A stretch of 24,797 bases of DNA from JBCCSZ01 sp039199225 (GCA_039199225.1 JBCCSZ010000090.1:1-24797); one strand, 5' to 3'. Positions 16,601-24,627 are shown, counted from the stretch's first letter. The notes: generated by a model not told the origin, from the sequence alone. A program made the numbers and translations.

Positions 16601-18247
16601 GAGAAGGAGGCGATCGGATTGTCCAGGCAATAAGGCGACCTCTCCGCTACTGACCTCCAAGCGCAAGTCTGTCTGATTGTTAGCGCCATCGAATAGCTTT
16701 TCAACAACCTCGTCGTCTTCCACCGGTGTAGGGCCTGGATTGTTGTTGGGGCTGGAGTCCACATCCTCCTGGTCGACACTGCGAACCTGACCATAATAGT
16801 GAACATCATTGCTGTCGTCCCGGATGAAAGTCGTAAAATCTAAGGTAGCGCTACCTCCGGCAGGTAATTCTTCTATTTTCCACAAACCTGTCCAATCACT
16901 GTAAAAGCCCGATGTTGCAGTTTGTCGGACGGTTGCCAGTGCCTCTGGTTTGATGAATTCAATGACGACATTTGTCGCATCGATACTACCGTTGTTTTGC
17001 ACTTCGAGGGTGAAAACCCGCTCTTTGAATAAAACGAGCGATGGATCATCTACAGACAAAGAAAGCTCTAAGTCGATTTGATTTGTATTGGTTTGCAGGT
17101 AGTTGACCTCAAGCAGATCAGAAGCTTGGTTTGGATTGCCATCGGCATCCACGACGGTAGCTGCTGGTAGTTGTATGCCCACAATGCCATCTGCCAGGGG
17201 TACTACTTGTAGGCTGTAGGTGCTGCCGGAACCATCCACTTGAGTAGCCTGTCCGTTTGCAACTTGGAAGTCTGAGCTTTCGAGTCCGGAGACCGCTTCC
17301 GAAAAAACCAGGCTGATGGTGAACGGACCATTGACGTTGGAACGACTGGTCGATAAGCTGACCGAGGGAGCGTCGTTGTTGCCTGCTGAAAAGAGGGTGA
17401 GTGCCGCCTCGTCGTCCTCTAGCGGGATGGGAGCTGTACCATTGCCAGGAGAGGAATCCGGGTCGCCTTGAATAGCACCATCCTCATATTGGGTATACAG
17501 CGTGATGGGTTTGCTGATGTCCTGTACAACGGCATAAAATAGTTGGCTACTGGTTTGCCCGGGGCTCAAGCGGTTGGCAAACCAAGTAACAGCTCTGTTG
17601 GCGGAGGAAGGCGGCCCAAAGACACCAGCGGCATTACTGCGCCGAAGGCCATCGGGAATCTCAATATATCCGACGGGGTTGCGCAGTTGGTTTGGTCCCT
17701 TGTTGACAACCGTCAGGGTGAATTCGACGATGTCGCCAACCACCACTTCGGTCTGGGAGGCGGTCAGTTGAAGTTCCAGATCGGCTAGATTGATGGTTTG
17801 CTGGGCTTCGTCGTCTTCGAGGGCGGCAGTACCATTGCCGTTGCCAGGGCTGGAATCCGGGTCGGGATTGTCTGTAAATTCGACTTCCCAAAAGAGCTCG
17901 CTGCCATCAGTTGCCAGGGTAAACAGGGTCAATTCCAGGAAGGCCGTATCGCCTACGCCAATACTGCCGATGTTCCATCTACGGGTACCGATGTTGTAAA
18001 AATTATCACCTGCATCGTGGTCGACATAGGCCAGGTTGGCCGGAAAGGGACAGTTAACCACGGTATTGGTCGCTGGCTGTGGCCCTTTGTTGACCAGTAT
18101 GGCAGTAAATAGCACATTATTGTAAATGAGGGGCGCTTCTTCATCAACCGCAATGAATAATTCCAGATCGGATTGAGCAAGGCTGCTATTGGGCTGAATA
18201 AACAGAAAAAGCAACAAGCAGTGACAGATAATTTTCGCAGAATGCAT
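13700..18247 (-). CDS. Giant T9SS-secreted protein: DUF11 repeats, Ig-like module, L-domain/LRR-like solenoid
   Basis: The 1515-residue product has a signal peptide (1-25, ending S-L-A-Q). Two DUF11-type beta modules (about 27-285) come first, then a bacterial Ig-like module (about 295-385, with LVFSEAVSGLESSDF). Two more DUF11 modules follow (about 393-655), an immunoglobulin-like insert with cysteines (about 660-755), another DUF11 module (about 760-885) and a CARDB-like module (about 895-1010). Each DUF11 module ends with an acidic motif of the type DxDS(S/T)PxN...EDDE: five copies, near residues 129, 262, 496, 630 and 865, possibly Ca-binding. Residues about 1035-1412 form a receptor-L-domain/LRR-like solenoid (repeats such as LxxLxGLExL). 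The T9SS tail (1436-1515) starts VLQTYPNPVQ and ends with a basic KARR. A surface adhesin is the likely role; the ligand is unknown. Confidence 0.9.
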   Translation of the reverse strand: MHSAKIICHCLLLFLFIQPNSSLAQSDLELFIAVDEEAPLIYNNVLFTAILVNKGPQPATNTVVNCPFPANLAYVDHDAGDNFYNIGTRRWNIGSIGVGDTAFLELTLFTLATDGSELFWEVEFTDNPDPDSSPGNGNGTAALEDDEAQQTINLADLELQLTASQTEVVVGDIVEFTLTVVNKGPNQLRNPVGYIEIPDGLRRSNAAGVFGPPSSANRAVTWFANRLSPGQTSSQLFYAVVQDISKPITLYTQYEDGAIQGDPDSSPGNGTAPIPLEDDEAALTLFSAGNNDAPSVSLSTSRSNVNGPFTISLVFSEAVSGLESSDFQVANGQATQVDGSGSTYSLQVVPLADGIVGIQLPAATVVDADGNPNQASDLLEVNYLQTNTNQIDLELSLSVDDPSLVLFKERVFTLEVQNNGSIDATNVVIEFIKPEALATVRQTATSGFYSDWTGLWKIEELPAGGSATLDFTTFIRDDSNDVHYYGQVRSVDQEDVDSSPNNNPGPTPVEDDEVVEKLFDGANNQTDLRLEVSSGEVALLPGQSDRLLLHIFNESITDASNVSVDFSLPTALQLDNISSSIGNISNGKWDIGLLASGARATLTFDLSAVAFTPNNRSPFFAEVASASPTDDDSTPGNGNGTAVNEDDEAISFFSVISPNSCSIDQVVPTVSCNDNQTPAGEDDTYTFSLEIEGTSLGNTYNLSGDFTQDGIAYNDGRSFGPFNIADEPLNLVLTDATTPACNTSFVVMPPTPCSSGSEGVDLKVQLSSVQAEFRPLDFLDYVLIVENEGDEDASGVLVRFDKPEGIGITNSSTANGRFDQWLGQWDIGDLAAGQRVQIDLRYYVTSTELSLTAFAEVIAQDQTDFDSTPDNGNGQAPVEDDESVLELFTENYLGNANLYFEDALIGTAIDASDPTNTYELLIGNDGSVDLPAGARLSIYFVRNFRDPFDPVNPNPARLIEQVTLGNIPKGGRIQVSGDLQVPDIFRTNDRAFFLAFVLDEDNSIREWKEEDNMLSQRIFRARSCQGNFFITNNASIQTLLEGCTTVDGSIRIEGNDVNNLFFLYALAEVKGALRIENTQIRSLFGLQALQQIDSSFFIYNNAQLRDLEALENLQQARDLGISSSPLIDDLSAFTTIEQLNNLGIIDMAGLTDLQSLSGWAPTGLGNLALVNNANLQSTNGWSVGSTSLDFLTLINCPKLSNIDELSTLRAIGNLNLTRLEKLDDLSAFSNLEQLDRLFLEFNDGLTSLMGFEQLTTLKRLSLVGNKALKNFRGLEQLTEVDEDIIIAVNEGLESLRGLENLSRVNGNFQIAQQGELRTLDEIANLSFVGRTFSLQNNDQLDNLDGLSQLSSVGTAVQSPNQDFGLIIVDNDALEDCCGLLPLLTFGSVNGDVVLRDNPGCQSVDDILTNCTQNRSSDFKQYFDYEGMLPYKVLQTYPNPVQDALHLRVAAKADNTEIRISLHDLTGRKMAYWTERLSEGLNNLRIDAEALPAGAYYLQLHTQGKQRGIPFVKARR

Positions 18248-18448
18248 AAGACAATTCGTTTAAGCAGTGAGGAAATGGATGCAGACCCATGGCGCAGGGT
18301 CCATGGACTAATTTGGAAAATTTGTTTTGACAGGAGATTTGGCTGGTATGGCCAATTAGTGCTTTAACGGTTGGTCCAGGCAGTGTGCTGGTTTATTGCC
18401 TTAGCTTATGTTGGTTAAATATGTTGTCTCTCAATGGCATACAAAATA

Positions 18449-18784
18449 TTAGATAAATACTTTTTCGCTTTTTCCGTCATAAATTAGTCGCTTAGTATTT
18501 TCTACATTTTTTCGCAGATATGGATTCCTAATGGGTTGATCTGTCAGGAGGTCTACTTTTTTGCGGAACAGAGTTTCGAATGCTCCCCATAATTTCATTA
18601 TCGTCTCTCCTTTTACCAGAGGTTTCATTGGCTCTAATTCCACAACAAGGTCTATGTCACTACTTTTTTCATTGAATCTCTCCGATAACACAGACCCAAA
18701 AGCATATAGTTTACTTACTCTATACTTTTTACAGATATTAACTAATTCATCTATGTTTTCTTTTATGATTGAATTTACCAGCAT
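18449..18784 (-). CDS. Minimal nucleotidyltransferase (MNT family), orphan
   Basis: The 111-residue protein starts at the ATG 18784-18782. It has the nucleotidyltransferase core: G30-S31 in LYAFGSVLSERF, the DxD pair D43 and D45 in SSDIDLVVE, and a third acidic residue D78 in KKVDLLTD. The C-terminus (NPYLRKNVENTKRLIYD) is typical of the family. The usual GSRARG loop is GSVLSE here. MNT proteins are usually the antitoxin half of MNT-HEPN pairs and can AMPylate the HEPN toxin. No HEPN gene is visible on either side, so this copy is an orphan or works elsewhere. A longer frame opens at 19039, but the added 85 residues match no family and fall in a region open on both strands. Confidence 0.88.
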   Translation of the reverse strand: MLVNSIIKENIDELVNICKKYRVSKLYAFGSVLSERFNEKSSDIDLVVELEPMKPLVKGETIMKLWGAFETLFRKKVDLLTDQPIRNPYLRKNVENTKRLIYDGKSEKVFI

Positions 18785-19026
18785 TGAATCTAACTTTTCA
18801 CAATCCACTAAAATTAACCAAAGTTGTGATGAATGGAAGGATTTAAGGAGAATTTTGACAGAAATCCATGATTTGATAGCAAATATTCGAGTGAAAGGCG
18901 TTCCTCGCAATGAATCGCAACTTGAATTAAAATTGGTAAGCCCTTTCAAGGTCGGCAGTTCGTAGCTGTTGGAAGTGATGTGGGAAGGTATATTATTGGT
19001 GGCCACCTCTGCTACAAAGGAAAGCA
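18785..19026. other. Gap of 242 bp open on both strands, possible dispersed-repeat remnant
   Basis: Upstream of the nucleotidyltransferase start, both strands stay open: minus from 19039, plus from 18561 to 18965. A G/A-rich plus-strand stretch at about 18800-18900 (containing GAAGGATTTAAGGAGAATTTTGACAG... in part) reads on the minus strand as short units of the CTTAAATCC / TTTCTGTCAA kind. Similar text is widespread between genes in Bacteroidota from what I recall. No gene can be supported here. A remnant of a dispersed repeat is the most likely explanation, at low confidence. Confidence 0.3.
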
Positions 19027-19052
19027 ACCACCCCGGCATCTACCAGGGTGGT
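19027..19052 (-). terminator. Hairpin terminator for the T9SS cargo gene
   Basis: ACCACCC (19027-19033) pairs with GGGTGGT (19046-19052) around a 12-nt loop. On the minus strand it starts 8 bp after the stop codon of the gene at 19061-19963 and is followed by TTGCTTTCCTTTG, a moderately T-rich run. Position and GC-rich stem fit an intrinsic terminator; the T tract is interrupted. Confidence 0.6.
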
Positions 19053-19060
19053 CGTATGTT

Positions 19061-19963
19061 TTATTGTCGGATCATCTGTCCGCTTTCCATGATGCCTTCT
19101 GGTGTTGTGATGCGATAAATCAAAACACCTTTACCAGAATCTGCTGGTAGATCAATGGGCAGTACATTCAGACCTTCATCGATGCCTTGTTGGAAGGTGT
19201 GAATTAGTTTGCCTTGTGTATTGAATATTTCTACATTGGCTTGGGTGCTTTCCGTTACTTGTAGGAAGAGTTCCGTGCTTTCGCGGAAGGGGTTGGGGGC
19301 AATGACGGGCGCTTGCATCAAATTGGATGGTACGCCAGCCTCTTTTTCGGTTTGTAAGAAAAATCCACATTTGTCTTCATAAGTTGCAAGGGTAATGGCG
19401 GAGATGGTTGAACCGTCGCAGGAAGTAAAGGTCACCCTTACCAACATACCTCCAGAAGGTGGCGTCTGGATTTGAACGCTGGAAGTACCCTGTCCACTTA
19501 CGATGAATCCTCCATTGAAGGCTTGCCAAGTGAAAGTACCAGGAGACACACTGGTCGGTGTGAAAATGGCATCGAATGTAAAAATGTCTCCGGGGCATCC
19601 CTGGCCTGGAACTTCATCTTGTACGATGGACAAAGTTTGCATTGGTGTACAAGGAGGAATAATGCTAACATTGGTACAGTTGCAGCAAGGCATCATGCCG
19701 GCCCGAAAAACAGTGACACAAACGGAGCCTCCTGTCGAACCAGCGGTGACTGTAGCCGAAGAGCCAGAAGGAGAACCACTGATAGAAAGTCCTCCCGTTG
19801 CCGACCAAAAATAGCTGGCACCAGCCACAGCTGTAGTACTGTAAGTACCGGAATTGCCGCTAGAGAGCGATCCCGGGCCGTTAACTGGGCATTGGGCAGA
19901 AGAAGTAAAACTGAGGAAAAAAGTAAAGCTGAAAAGTAAGAGGAAAAAACTTAAGTTTTTCAT
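19061..19963 (-). CDS. Secreted protein with T9SS type A sorting domain
   Basis: The 300-residue protein has a signal peptide (1-24, ending S-S-A-Q). The mature part begins with two PKD/Ig-like modules rich in Ser, Gly and Thr (about 25-110 and 110-205), of the kind YFWSATGG...SGSPSGSSATV. They hold a Cys cluster (PCCNC near 93) and further paired cysteines. The C-terminal 80 residues are a T9SS type A domain: APNPFRESTELFLQV, then VEIFNTQGKLIHTF, and a closing SGQMIRQ. It should be exported through the outer membrane by the Por system and attached or released. The cargo function is unknown. A short gene for a small adhesive or matrix component fits. It is followed by a hairpin terminator. 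Confidence 0.88.
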   Translation of the reverse strand: MKNLSFFLLLFSFTFFLSFTSSAQCPVNGPGSLSSGNSGTYSTTAVAGASYFWSATGGLSISGSPSGSSATVTAGSTGGSVCVTVFRAGMMPCCNCTNVSIIPPCTPMQTLSIVQDEVPGQGCPGDIFTFDAIFTPTSVSPGTFTWQAFNGGFIVSGQGTSSVQIQTPPSGGMLVRVTFTSCDGSTISAITLATYEDKCGFFLQTEKEAGVPSNLMQAPVIAPNPFRESTELFLQVTESTQANVEIFNTQGKLIHTFQQGIDEGLNVLPIDLPADSGKGVLIYRITTPEGIMESGQMIRQ

Positions 19964-20836
19964 ACGATAGTATTTAAGGATTTGAGAAATAGCTTAGGGA
20001 ACAGGCCATAAACACAGAAGGCAACCGAGCGATTTGATCAGTCACAGATACATAGAAACTATGCCCCAATAGTGCTTAATTGGGTCAGTCACGCATATGG
20101 CAGCCACAAGAGCTTATTCGCGTTGAAAAGCGAGTTCTACCCAGTGGCAGTGTAGGTTAACTAAAACAGGTAGTATAAACTTATCCTTAGCAGAACAGTT
20201 AAGTTCTACTGATTTTGAGAATACTGTGAAAAGGTATGTTGAAAACTAGAATCTCACAGCTTAGTAGCTTGACAGGATGTGCAAAAAAAATTACAGGCCA
20301 GGTATAATTTTATGGTAAATAGCCTTTAGCGGTACAACGAATAGCCTTTAATAGTATAACTCAAAAGTAAAAATATTGTAGCGGACCTGCAAGGGCTAAA
20401 TTGTTAAGGTATGGATTAAGATGGCTTTGCGGCCCATACTGCTCCAAAATATCGTTTGCGCTATGGAAACAATGTAGGTCTGTGCAACTCCTTCGTATAT
20501 CCACAGGGGGATGTTAATATACGCTCGCTATTCCATTCTTTATGTTGGATAATATCAGCTATCTTTAGGGCTATTGTATAGGTATAAAGGGGGTATTTTC
20601 TGTTCCTGGAACAATACTTATCGTATAATTAGTGTGGTAGCTTAGAGATGTAAATAATTGAAAATTAATAAGTTGAATTTATTTTTTGCCATTTTATATG
20701 TGGTAAAAGGCTGAGAATGTCTTTGGTGAGGTGTAGGTATTTGTGGCATATTGGGCCGCAGTATCTCGTCAACGCCTTGCATTCTAAGATGAAGAGGCGG
20801 AGGCACGGATTTAAAAAATATTAAATACAAATAAAT
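19964..20836. other. 873-bp AT-rich region between divergent genes, no gene seen
   Basis: No open frame here is convincing; the longest, minus 20642-20830, has no domain and a poor start. The region holds a two-copy tandem repeat of 22 bp (20318-20339 and 20340-20361, both beginning AATAGCCTTTA). It also holds several short hairpins: CCCAAT/ATTGGG (20065-20070, 20079-20084), GTATGG/CCATAC (20409-20414, 20434-20439) and CGTATAT/ATATACG (20494-20500, 20517-20523). The last 20 bases before 20837 are A-rich, the usual Bacteroidota leader. A small RNA or a long regulated leader is possible but not shown. Confidence 0.55.
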
Positions 20837-22645
20837 ATGTTGAGATTCTTTTTCAGCCTAGCGGCTGTATTGATGCTTTTCAGTACGCCACTACAGGCAC
20901 AAAGTGAACAAGCGCCCAGTGCTTTTGCACTCCGATACATTACAAAAAATTACGAGTTGCAACAGGATGGCATCGGTTTGGGTGATTTGGAAACCTTTTC
21001 CAGAGGTCTTGAATTTGAATACTTCCACTACCTGGGAAAATCCTTTGATTTCAGCGTGCCTTTTCGCTTGATCCCCGTGAAGGTGCCAGTGGAGGAAGGC
21101 AGCACAGCCACTGACCAGTTGGGGGTAATGGGATTGGACTTAATGCTCAATTACAATTTCTACAAAGGGAAGTTTCTACGTCCACGCCTCTATGCAGGCT
21201 TTGGTAGCCTTTTGGTGGATTTTACAGATATTGAGATGGATGTGCCGCTGGGCCTGGGATTAAATTTTGTCTTAGGACCAAATGTGTCCCTCTCTACAAC
21301 TTTTGCCTACCATCTGAACAGCGAAGATTTGAGAGACCACCTGAAAATTGGTCTTGGTTTGCGCTTGACATTGGGCCAAATCGAAAAGCCAGAACCTCCC
21401 GTGACAGACCGCGATGGCGATGGCATTCAAGATACGGAAGACCTTTGTCCCGACCAGGCTGGTACGGCCGCCCTCAATGGTTGTCCGGATAAGGATGGTG
21501 ATGGCATTGCTGATGCCAGTGATAAATGCCCCGACCAGGCCGGTATTGCCAAGTTTGAAGGTTGCCCGGATTCAGACAATGATGGCTTGGCCGACAGCGA
21601 TGACAATTGCCCCAACGAAGCTGGACCTGCGGAAAACAAAGGTTGCCCTGTAACAGACCGCGATGGCGACGGCGTCGACGATAAGCAAGATAAGTGTCCC
21701 GATGTTGCTGGTACGGCCGCCAATGAAGGCTGTCCCGAACAGTCCCTGGCCATTGTTGCCAAAGATAAAATTACCGGAGAGGTCCTTCCAAATGCAGAAA
21801 TCGTACTACTCAACAAAGATGGCCAAATCGTCAAGACTGGTACGACCAACAGCCTTGGAATTGCTGAATTGTCAAATGTGGCTCCCGCCGATTACAAGAT
21901 CGAAGGTAAGCTCTATGAAATAGCCCTGGAACCGGGCGAAGTTAAGCTGAGCGATTTCAACTCTTCAGACTTGGTACAAAAGACTGTTTATTACAACGAC
22001 CCCAACTTCATCGTTCAGGGTAAGGTGTTTTTCTGCAACAGCCCCAGACCGCTGCCGGGTGTCACCCTTAATTTGAAAAACAATGCAGACAATTTTATGA
22101 AGTCTACCGCTTCCGCTCCTGATGGTGGTTTTATTTTCCATCTTTCCAGCAGAGCTACCTACGAATTGTATGCTAAGAAGGAAAGCTTCCTTTCTCAGGT
22201 AGTCGACGTAGATGCCAACAATTACGATCGGGCCAAATCCGTATTTGTCCGCTTGGAAGTATGTGCCGAAGAGGTCAAGTGTGGCGAGTCTATTCGTTTG
22301 AACAACATTCTGTACGATTCCAACAAAGCGCTCATCCGCGAGGATGCTAAGCCAGACTTGAATAAGGTTGTACAATTTATGGTAGACAATCCCGATGCAA
22401 AGGTCGAGTTGTCCTCTCACACAGACAGCAGAGGTAAAGCCAGCTACAACCTGCAATTGTCGGAAAGACGGGCCAAATCTGCTGCCGATTACATCATTGC
22501 CCAAGGCATTGCGGCTTCCAGAGTGATTGGCAGAGGTTACGGTGAGACAAAGCTACTGAACAAATGTGCCGACGGTGTCAGATGTGCCGATACCGAACAC
22601 CAGCTCAATCGCCGGACTGAATTCAAAGTGGTCTGTCCAAAGTAG
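20837..22645 (+). CDS. OmpA-family protein with N-terminal beta-barrel and TSP3 repeats
   Basis: The 602-residue protein has a signal peptide (1-22, ending Q-A-Q). Residues about 25-182 look like an outer-membrane barrel, ending KIGLGLRLTLG. Four thrombospondin type 3 repeats follow (about 190-300; DRDGDGIQDTEDLCP, DKDGDGIADASDKCP and so on), rich in Asp and Cys and probably Ca-binding. Two carboxypeptidase-regulatory-like modules follow (about 304-380 and 390-475). The OmpA C-terminal peptidoglycan-binding domain (about 484-600) keeps D530 (SSHTDSRG) and R545 (LSERRAKS), 15 apart as in OmpA, and NRRTEF at 591-596. It should tether the outer membrane to the cell wall. Two extra cysteines pairs (KCADGVRC) lie in a loop. 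The leader is A-rich. Confidence 0.93.
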   Translation: MLRFFFSLAAVLMLFSTPLQAQSEQAPSAFALRYITKNYELQQDGIGLGDLETFSRGLEFEYFHYLGKSFDFSVPFRLIPVKVPVEEGSTATDQLGVMGLDLMLNYNFYKGKFLRPRLYAGFGSLLVDFTDIEMDVPLGLGLNFVLGPNVSLSTTFAYHLNSEDLRDHLKIGLGLRLTLGQIEKPEPPVTDRDGDGIQDTEDLCPDQAGTAALNGCPDKDGDGIADASDKCPDQAGIAKFEGCPDSDNDGLADSDDNCPNEAGPAENKGCPVTDRDGDGVDDKQDKCPDVAGTAANEGCPEQSLAIVAKDKITGEVLPNAEIVLLNKDGQIVKTGTTNSLGIAELSNVAPADYKIEGKLYEIALEPGEVKLSDFNSSDLVQKTVYYNDPNFIVQGKVFFCNSPRPLPGVTLNLKNNADNFMKSTASAPDGGFIFHLSSRATYELYAKKESFLSQVVDVDANNYDRAKSVFVRLEVCAEEVKCGESIRLNNILYDSNKALIREDAKPDLNKVVQFMVDNPDAKVELSSHTDSRGKASYNLQLSERRAKSAADYIIAQGIAASRVIGRGYGETKLLNKCADGVRCADTEHQLNRRTEFKVVCPK

Positions 22646-22735
22646 GTGTTGAACGAATCCAGCTGGTGTTGTAGCAAGGGCTTTATGCCAAGCAAATCAC
22701 AGCTTTAGTTTGTAAAGTATATCAATCCAATTTTG

Positions 22736-22767
22736 TCCCGAAGTTTAGCAATTGCCGAGCTTCGGGA
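22736..22767. other. 8-bp inverted repeat between OmpA-type gene and ettA
   Basis: TCCCGAAG (22736-22743) and CTTCGGGA (22760-22767) are exact reverse complements around a 16-nt loop. Pairing extends imperfectly into the A/T-rich flanks on both sides (TTTTG before, ATAAA after). It lies 90 bp after the OmpA-type stop and upstream of the ettA promoter candidate, so it could be a terminator for the former. It is followed by ATAAATTATTTC, not by a clean T tract. Confidence 0.4.
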
Positions 22768-22835
22768 TAAATTATTTCTCAAACCACCTTTTTTGGCGGA
22801 CTCAGTGGTACTTCGTCGAGGAAATCTTGCCTTAT

Positions 22836-22869
22836 TTGACGGAAAGCAAAAAGGAAAATGGTACTTTTG
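22836..22869 (+). promoter_or_regulatory. Candidate Bacteroidota promoter for ettA
   Basis: TACTTTTG at 22862-22869 is a perfect TAnnTTTG -7 box, and TTG at 22836-22838 is a -33 candidate with a 23-bp spacer, at the long end of the usual range. Transcription would start near 22876, leaving a short leader before the ATG at 22889. Position supports the ettA start chosen. Confidence 0.5.
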
Positions 22870-22888
22870 CCGAAAATTCAGAATCGAT

Positions 22889-24559
22889 ATGTCAGACAAG
22901 AAAGTCATATTTGCAATGGAAGGCGTCAGTAAGATTTACCCGCCTAAAAAGCAAGTACTCAAAAATATTTGGCTCTCCTTTTATTACGGTGCCAAAATCG
23001 GTGTTTTAGGTCTCAACGGAGCCGGTAAATCCAGCCTGCTGAAGATCATCGCCGGTCTGGATCAAAACTTCGACGGCAAGGTTACTTTCGACAAGGAATA
23101 CAAAATTGGCTACCTGGCGCAAGAACCGGAATTGGACGAAAGTAAAACGGTCAAGCAAGTTGTGCAGGAGGGCGTGCAGCACATCGTGGATGTTGTGAAT
23201 GCCTACGAAGCAGTTTCTGCGAAGTTGGCCGAGCCGATGAGTGATGAAGAAATGATGAAGGTCATCGAGGAGCAAGGGGAGTTGTTGGAGAAAATGGACC
23301 TGTACAATGCCTGGGAGTTGGACCACACCTTGGAAGTGGCGATGGATGCCCTGCGCTGTCCACCAGACGATGCCTCTGTAGCGGTGCTGTCGGGAGGGGA
23401 ACGCCGCCGGGTTGCTTTGTGTCGTTTGTTGCTGAGCAAACCGGATATCTTGTTGCTGGATGAGCCTACCAACCACTTGGATGCAGAGAGTGTCCACTGG
23501 CTGGAGCAATTCCTGAAGTCTTTCCCGGGGACGGTCATTGCTGTAACTCACGACCGTTACTTCCTTGACAATGTAGCGGGCTGGATATTGGAACTCGATC
23601 GGGGAGAAGGCATTCCTTGGCAGGGCAACTACAGCTCTTGGCTCGAACAAAAAGCCAACCGATTGGCAAACGAAGAAAAGGCGGAATCCAAGCGCCAGAA
23701 AATCCTCAAGCGCGAGTTGGAATGGTCTCGGATGACGCCAAAGGCTCGCCAGTCCAAAGGCAAAGCGCGCCTCAATGCCTACGATACCTTGAGCAATGCT
23801 GAGGTCAAAGAGAAAGAAGCGAAGCTGGAACTGTTTATTCCTCCCGGGCCACGCCTTGGGGATGTCGTAATAGAGGTCAAAGACCTTAGTAAGTCTTTCG
23901 AACAGCGTCTATTGATCGATAACTTCAGCATGTCGGTTCCCAAAAATGCCATCATCGGCATCATCGGACCCAATGGGGTAGGGAAATCCACCCTGTTCCG
24001 GATGATCATGGGAGAAGAAAAGCCAGACAACGGCAGTGTAGACTTGGGTAGCACAGTGAAACTCGCCTATGTCGATCAATCTCACAAAGACCTTTTAGCC
24101 GATAAAACCATCTACGAAGTCGTCAGCCAGGGACATGAGCTGATTAAGGTAGGCAACCACGAGGTAAACGCCCGCGCCTATCTAAGCCGCTTTAATTTTA
24201 CGGGCGCCGATCAGCAGAAGAAAATCGGTGTGCTATCTGGTGGAGAGCGCAACCGCCTACACCTGGCCATTACCCTCAAGGAAGGTGGTAACGTACTGTT
24301 GCTGGATGAGCCGACCAACGACATTGATGTCAATACCCTGCGGGCTTTGGAGGAAGCCATTGAAAACTTTGCTGGCTGTGCCTTGATCATATCGCACGAT
24401 CGTTGGTTCATCGATCGTTTGGCAACTCATATTCTGTCGTATGAAGACGATGGAGAATTGGTCTTTTTCGAAGGCAACTTCAGTGATTTCGAGGCCAGTA
24501 AGAAGGCACGGGTGGGCGATACGACTCCCAAGCGTCCGCGCTTCAAGAGCTTGCTGTAG
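22889..24559 (+). CDS. ettA: Energy-dependent translational throttle protein EttA (ABC-F ATPase)
   Basis: With the ATG at 22889 the product is 556 residues, matching the usual EttA length of about 555. An upstream in-frame ATG at 22733 would add 52 residues that are not part of the family and would place the start before the promoter. Both ATPase cassettes are intact: Walker A GLNGAGKS (41-48) and GPNGVGKS (360-367), signatures LSGGERRR (near 166) and LSGGERNR (near 449), Walker B LLLDEPTNHLD (near 188) and LLLDEPTNDID (near 471). The Arg/Lys-rich linker between the cassettes (KRELEWSRM...KARQSKGKARL) is the ABC-F P-site tRNA-interaction motif region. There are no membrane segments. EttA binds the ribosomal E site and couples translation to ATP/ADP level. 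Confidence 0.96.
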   Translation: MSDKKVIFAMEGVSKIYPPKKQVLKNIWLSFYYGAKIGVLGLNGAGKSSLLKIIAGLDQNFDGKVTFDKEYKIGYLAQEPELDESKTVKQVVQEGVQHIVDVVNAYEAVSAKLAEPMSDEEMMKVIEEQGELLEKMDLYNAWELDHTLEVAMDALRCPPDDASVAVLSGGERRRVALCRLLLSKPDILLLDEPTNHLDAESVHWLEQFLKSFPGTVIAVTHDRYFLDNVAGWILELDRGEGIPWQGNYSSWLEQKANRLANEEKAESKRQKILKRELEWSRMTPKARQSKGKARLNAYDTLSNAEVKEKEAKLELFIPPGPRLGDVVIEVKDLSKSFEQRLLIDNFSMSVPKNAIIGIIGPNGVGKSTLFRMIMGEEKPDNGSVDLGSTVKLAYVDQSHKDLLADKTIYEVVSQGHELIKVGNHEVNARAYLSRFNFTGADQQKKIGVLSGGERNRLHLAITLKEGGNVLLLDEPTNDIDVNTLRALEEAIENFAGCALIISHDRWFIDRLATHILSYEDDGELVFFEGNFSDFEASKKARVGDTTPKRPRFKSLL

Positions 24560-24586
24560 CATCGGTTGGACTTTCGCCGGTCAATA

Positions 24587-24627
24587 GGGCATGGGTCAGC
24601 GGACCATTTATCGGTTGGCCCATGCCC
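24587..24627. terminator. 9-bp hairpin, possible bidirectional terminator of ettA and the converging gene
   Basis: GGGCATGGG (24587-24595) is the exact reverse complement of CCCATGCCC (24619-24627), with a 23-nt loop. It begins 27 bp after the ettA stop. Its right arm lies inside the last codons of the converging minus-strand gene (Trp-Ala-Trp), so the sequence is shared by a coding end and a hairpin. No T tract follows on the plus strand, so a strong intrinsic terminator is unproven. Confidence 0.4.

Noticed and set aside
18449..19039. Long 196-residue version of the nucleotidyltransferase
   Set aside because: The extra N-terminal residues match no family, fall in DNA open on both strands, and the family core begins at the internal Met encoded at 18784.
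20642..20830. 62-codon minus-strand frame upstream of the OmpA-type gene
   Set aside because: No domain, and it ends against the A-rich leader of the real gene.
22733..22888. 52-residue N-terminal extension of EttA
   Set aside because: The family length is met from 22889, and a hairpin and a TAnnTTTG box lie within the supposed extension.
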